A DNA stretch of 64,000 nt from Loxodes magnus (Eukaryota; Ciliophora; Karyorelictea; Loxodida; Loxodidae), in the NCBI GenBank assembly GCA_946699065.1, contig CAMPDV010000104.1, forward strand, positions 248,001 through 312,000. The letters run 5' to 3'. Position numbers and translations under genes: made by a program. This document shows positions 62,305 through 64,000 of the stretch, piece after piece. Position 1 is the stretch's first letter, and each line of letters starts with the position of its first letter. The notes beneath the pieces are model-generated. The model was not told where the DNA came from, made no database searches, and worked only from the letters and a program-made list of their open reading frames with translations.

Positions 62305-64000
62305 TCATGCATTCTACTGATTATTTTTACTGTTGCTAATACTATTAGTTTGTACTACCTATAAAGAGCTTTCAACTAAAGCCCTCTTCTTTTATTTGAA
62401 GCAGCAGCATAAGCAAAGACATATGTTAATTCTATTTTCTTTCTTGCATGCACCAGCACATCCTCTTTCCTTTTATCTTATTTCAGTCAAAAGTAAACTT
62501 GAGCCTAAAACATTTTAAGATTAACTGTTTTCAGTTATATCAACGTCTTCTATCATACTAGAATAATTAAATGTCTCTTCAAGAAACATTGAAGCAGTAT
62601 CTGATTCTTCAGTTGGTAATATGGACTTTTTATTTCTAGCAGCAACATTTTATCTCTTCTTCTATACTTCTTCTTGCTGGTTTTTGCTATAGCGTTCGTG
62701 TGTAGTTAAGTCATACATAAGATTTCCAGAATGAATTATAATAAGAGAGAAAACAGAAAGGAGCACCAAAAAGGTCTGTAGCAAGTTAATGGTGGACAGA
62801 AAAAATCCTCATTAGCTGTTTAAGAAAACATTCTAAGTATCAATAAATCCAGAATATCCTGCATTAGAGTATCTTACTTAAAATACTAAGCACTATAGTT
62901 AGAATACTGTCTGTAAACATAGAAAATAGAAACATTATGAAAGTATAATAGTTTCCAACTCCAACACAGTTGTAAATAAAAGGACAGTGATGATCAAATT
63001 TTCTTACACATCTATTGCAAATATTACAATGACGTGCCCTGTGGGGTCTTCTACTCACACATATAGGACATACAAATTCGGCATTATAAGTTTCTAGCAG
63101 CTTCATTAAGGTAACATCTGGCTTTGGTTCAATGTATCCTGGGTTTTTGCATTCACAAAGAATTAAAAGGAAAGCAAGAGTTAAAAAAACTACCAAATCT
63201 ATTGCTCAGTAATACCAATAATTAATGTCAAGTGGAATTGCAACGACCCAATTAGTAGTTTACCTGAAAATTATTATCCATCAGACGAACATAATTCCCT
63301 TTTTAGAAGTATTTATAGGCTTTAAAGGAATTTTACATGGATTGTATTCTTCTAAGCAATCTCTATCTTCAGTTAAAATGTTTTTGAAATCATCATTTTT
63401 TAAATAATCTGCAATGTGCCATGGAGACTGTTACTCATTATTTTAAATAGATCTTTTAGCTCCTCGTAAAAGTAGAGCTCTGACTATTCTTATGTTTTGG
63501 GATAAGGTAGAATAATGTAAAGGTGTGTTACCTTCATTATCTTAAACATCAATATTAGCATATCTAGGAATTAGAACAAGACAAGCAGTTTCATGTGCTT
63601 ATCTACAAGCAAGATGTAAAGGAACTCTTCCACTAAAATCCCTGCATTCAATAATTTGATTATCTTTATTATCCTCTAAAGTTATTTGCCTAGCTTCTGC
63701 ATCTAGTAGTATCGAAATCTGGATATAATGTCCATTTTAGCTTGCTAAATGCAAGGGAGTATATCCATACGCATCTCTTGTGTAAATAGACACTCCAATT
63801 TCCAGAAATTTCTTAATTAGAGTACGTCTATCATGTTCAGCTGAAATATGTAAAGGAGATCTTGAATCTTTCTTATTAACTTTTTTTAAAGCTTCTCTAA
63901 AAATTTATTCGACAGCATTATCATCTCCGTTAGTTCTTTGTCTCTAAATGTAAAAGAAAGTTACATAAAATTCTTATAATTCTCTTAGAAACTCAACTTA
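62305..64000 (-). CDS. Ankyrin-repeat DHHC palmitoyltransferase (5' partial)
   Basis: 558 residues are visible and the N-terminus lies beyond the window. About 210 residues of ankyrin repeats (SPLHISAEHDRRTLIKKFLE, TPLHLASQNGHY, VPLHLACRQAHETACLVL, TPLHYSTLSQNIRIVRALLL) are followed by two membrane helices, then CPICVSRRPHRARHCNICNR with CVRKFDHHCPFIYNCVGVGN: the zinc-binding DHHC domain whose last Cys is acylated in catalysis. After a 19-nt intron come two more helices and the LTTHERY motif (TTxE). This is the ZDHHC17/13 (HIP14) architecture, palmitoylating proteins at the Golgi. The C-terminus carries a cysteine cluster (CLCLCCCF), possibly itself palmitoylated. Exons in window: 64000-62878 and 62858-62305. 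Confidence 0.93.
62859..62877 (-). other. 19-nt intron (DHHC gene)
   Basis: gtaagatactctaatgcag on the minus strand. Removing it connects the third membrane helix to GYSGFIDTQ-YSG-type sequence (LRYSGFIDTQNVF) and on to LTTHERY. Retaining it shifts the frame so that TTxE is lost. Contains CTAAT near the 3' border. Confidence 0.88.

Noticed and set aside
63225-63407. Plus-strand 60-codon ORF opposite the DHHC gene
   Set aside because: It is the complement of conserved ankyrin-DHHC coding sequence.
1-64000. Transposons, ciliate IES, tRNA, rRNA, CRISPR
   Set aside because: No transposase, terminal repeats, TA-bounded insertions interrupting genes, tRNA cloverleaf or repeat-spacer array could be recognised by eye; genes are uninterrupted except for tiny introns.

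Overview
The window looks like nuclear DNA from a ciliate that uses a karyorelict-type code (as in Loxodes; NCBI table 27). TAA and TAG are glutamine everywhere, and TGA is both tryptophan and the only stop seen. Read with the standard code almost every gene breaks up. Read with this code there are long, mostly intronless genes for unmistakably eukaryotic proteins. The clearest proof is the 2-oxoglutarate dehydrogenase gene, where TAA falls on invariant glutamines, TGA falls on a conserved tryptophan, and a later in-frame TGA ends the protein where the family ends. DNA between genes is strongly AT-rich and drops sharply in GC at gene boundaries.

Layout. 0.35-3.1 kb: mucolipin-like TRP channel (+). 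5.6-13.9 kb: 2,775-residue IP3-receptor-type calcium release channel (+). 14.6-17.4 kb: mitochondrial 2-oxoglutarate dehydrogenase E1 (+). 17.6-18.8 kb: unknown protein (+). 19.7-20.4 kb: small DOT1-like methyltransferase (+). 21.9-26.6 kb: LRRC9-like leucine-rich-repeat protein (+). 26.9-28.6 kb: Ser/Thr kinase (+), tail to tail with a Myb/SANT protein (-). 29.7-30.3 kb: small membrane-anchored protein (+, uncertain). 31.6-32.9 kb: F-box protein (+). 33.6-34.2 kb: unknown (-). 36.2-37.7 kb: lipid-anchored LRR protein (+). 38.0-38.9 kb: mitochondrial carrier (-). 40.2-47.5 kb: giant coiled-coil protein (+). 48.5-49.8 kb: type I membrane protein (-). 50.1-51.5 kb: SLC35/TPT transporter (-). 52.6-53.9 kb: MIOS-like GATOR2 subunit without its propeller (+), whose 3' end overlaps an RBR ubiquitin ligase (-). 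57.9-59.3 kb: EF-hand protein (-). 59.9-61.5 kb: unknown (+). 62.3-64.0 kb: ankyrin-DHHC palmitoyltransferase (-, runs off the window).

The genes are single transcription units on both strands, with no operons. Functional themes are intracellular calcium (TRPML, IP3 receptor, EF hands), mitochondrial metabolism (OGDH, carrier), ubiquitin (F-box, RBR), nutrient signalling (GATOR2) and cilia or cortex (LRRC9-like, coiled coil). Introns are rare and minute (16-22 nt), GTA...AG, and all are of length 3n+1. I saw no transposon, CRISPR array, rRNA or recognisable tRNA. Several intergenic hairpins may be regulatory or non-coding RNA.

Limits: because TGA is ambiguous, each stop is a judgement based on family length, falling GC and neighbouring genes. 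All translations were done by eye.
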